Origin: Xanthobacteraceae bacterium
GTDB taxonomy: Bacteria; Pseudomonadota; Alphaproteobacteria; Rhizobiales; Xanthobacteraceae
DNA length: 17,214 bases
Assembly: GCA_030044035.1 (NCBI GenBank)
Contig: JASHWN010000512.1
Location: 1-17,214 of the forward strand
Direction of reading: 5' to 3'
Part shown: piece by piece, positions 16,473 to 17,214 of the stretch
Numbering within the stretch: position 1 is the stretch's first letter
Layout of the letters: every line of letters begins with the position of its first letter
The notes under the pieces: model-generated
Database searches by the model: none
Told to the model about the DNA's origin: nothing
The model's input: the letters and a program-made list of their open reading frames with translations, nothing else
Translations under genes and position numbers: made by a program

Positions 16473-16495
16473 GCGGGGGTCGGCGCGAGCCGCGG

Positions 16496-17214
16496 CTAAG
16501 CGGCGTATGACGCGGCTGCTGCGGCGTCGGACATGAAGTCATCGCGGGGAGCTGACCGCCGGCGACAGGCGTTGATGGTGGCCGCAGTGAGGCCCCAGAC
16601 CAGGCCGAGCAGCAGGAAGAAGTGGCGCCAGTGGTCGGTGTCGACGATGAAGCCTTCGACAACTTCGCCGACGAAGGCCGCGTAGGCGGCGACGAGATAA
16701 GTCTGCCACGGCGTAGCGATGATCGCGGCGCGCAGTCCGATCGCCAGCGTGACCAGGACCAAGGTCAGGTAGGCAGCGCCGCCGAGCCAGCCATAGACCA
16801 GAAAGCCCTGCATGTAGACGTCGTGTTGCTGGGTGCCGAAAATGCGGCCGAACTCGAATGGGCCGAGCCCGTTCGGATGGTCGAGGATTTGGCCGAGCGC
16901 GAGGCGTTGTTCCCAGAAGCGGCCGCCCGGGCCGACGTCGTAAGGCTGGATCGCCCTGGCGCGCTCAAGAAAAATATCGCGCACTGAATCGATCGAGAGC
17001 AGCGCGGCGACGATGAGCGCCATGACCAAGGCAGCGCCGATGCCGTAGAGCACGATGCGGTAGCGCATGCGCGGCTCGGGCGTGACCGCGAAAAGGAGCG
17101 CGGCGGCGACGATCGCGGAGACGGCAAAGTGCATCCAGGCGCCGCGCGAAAAGCTCAAGAACAGGCCGCCCAACAGGGCCGCGGCGATGACGAGGCCGCC
17201 GAGGCGGACGCCGC
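16496..17214 (-). CDS. O-antigen ligase family membrane protein, C-terminal part (5' end outside window)
   Basis: The frame runs off the right edge without a start. About 238 codons are visible, ending with TAG. It is strongly hydrophobic with several membrane segments, and it carries Wzy_C/O-antigen-ligase features: GGLFLSFSRGAWMHF at the start of the visible part, a periplasmic loop with GRFWEQRLALGQILDHPNGLG, and QQHDVYMQGFLVYGWLGGAA, which matches the family H-N/D-x-x-L...G-x-x-G pattern. Such proteins join or polymerise polysaccharide on lipid carriers at the outer face of the inner membrane. The apparent TTG at 17173 is internal, because hydrophobic coding sequence continues upstream of it. 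The polar alanine-rich tail (last ~20 residues) is cytosolic. The exact role (ligase or polymerase) cannot be told. Confidence 0.83.
   Translation of the reverse strand, partial: GVRLGGLVIAAALLGGLFLSFSRGAWMHFAVSAIVAAALLFAVTPEPRMRYRIVLYGIGAALVMALIVAALLSIDSVRDIFLERARAIQPYDVGPGGRFWEQRLALGQILDHPNGLGPFEFGRIFGTQQHDVYMQGFLVYGWLGGAAYLTLVLVTLAIGLRAAIIATPWQTYLVAAYAAFVGEVVEGFIVDTDHWRHFFLLLGLVWGLTAATINACRRRSAPRDDFMSDAAAAASYAA

Overview
The window is high-GC DNA from an alphaproteobacterium, almost certainly of the order Hyphomicrobiales (Bradyrhizobium, Rhodopseudomonas, Pseudolabrys or Xanthobacteraceae-like). The evidence is the gene order glyA-nrdR-ribD-ribE-ribH-nusB-thiL, the pair of ubiquinol-cytochrome c chaperone and DUF177 genes ahead of plsX-fabH-ihfA-merR, the IhfA sequence, the Rhizobiales-type porin fragment, and palindromic intergenic repeats of the style common in these genomes. 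The species cannot be named from this sequence alone.

Left part (1-4974): the 3' end of glyA, nrdR, then a riboflavin and thiamine block on the plus strand (ribD, ribE, ribH, nusB, thiL) with short gaps throughout. One gene breaks the block: a Uma2-family (PD-(D/E)XK nuclease fold) gene on the minus strand between nrdR and ribD, whose first ATG overlaps the first ATG of ribD. A perfect 8-bp hairpin lies between ribE and ribH.

Middle part (4975-10741): accessory or lineage-specific genes separated by repeats. They are a palindromic repeat behind thiL, an MFS transporter, a cupin with a strongly basic histone-like N-terminal tail, a second palindromic repeat, an exported MetX-like alpha/beta hydrolase on the minus strand, and hppA, a K+-independent H+-pumping pyrophosphatase. 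After hppA come inverted arrays of a 7-base unit and two tandem GCAA-loop hairpins, which run up to the stop codon of the convergent lipoprotein gene bamE.

Right part (10742-15615): bamE (minus) is divergent from a plus-strand series: ubiquinol-cytochrome c chaperone, DUF177/YceD, plsX, fabH, ihfA and a MerR-type regulator. These genes serve envelope and respiratory-complex assembly, the start of fatty acid and phospholipid synthesis, and a nucleoid protein.

Right edge (15616-17214): the only part that looks like a mobile-element scar. An intact tRNA-Pro(GGG) gene on the minus strand has a 28/30 copy of its 3' end 551 bp away, followed by a second exact 17-base piece. Between the copies lies the first ~110 codons of a Rhizobiales porin, ending prematurely. 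The window closes inside an O-antigen-ligase-type membrane protein gene.

Most of the window is ordinary housekeeping sequence. I see no convincing new multi-gene system. The points most worth checking are the tRNA-Pro scar, the Uma2 insertion into the riboflavin block, the cupin with the basic tail, and the structured repeats between hppA and bamE.
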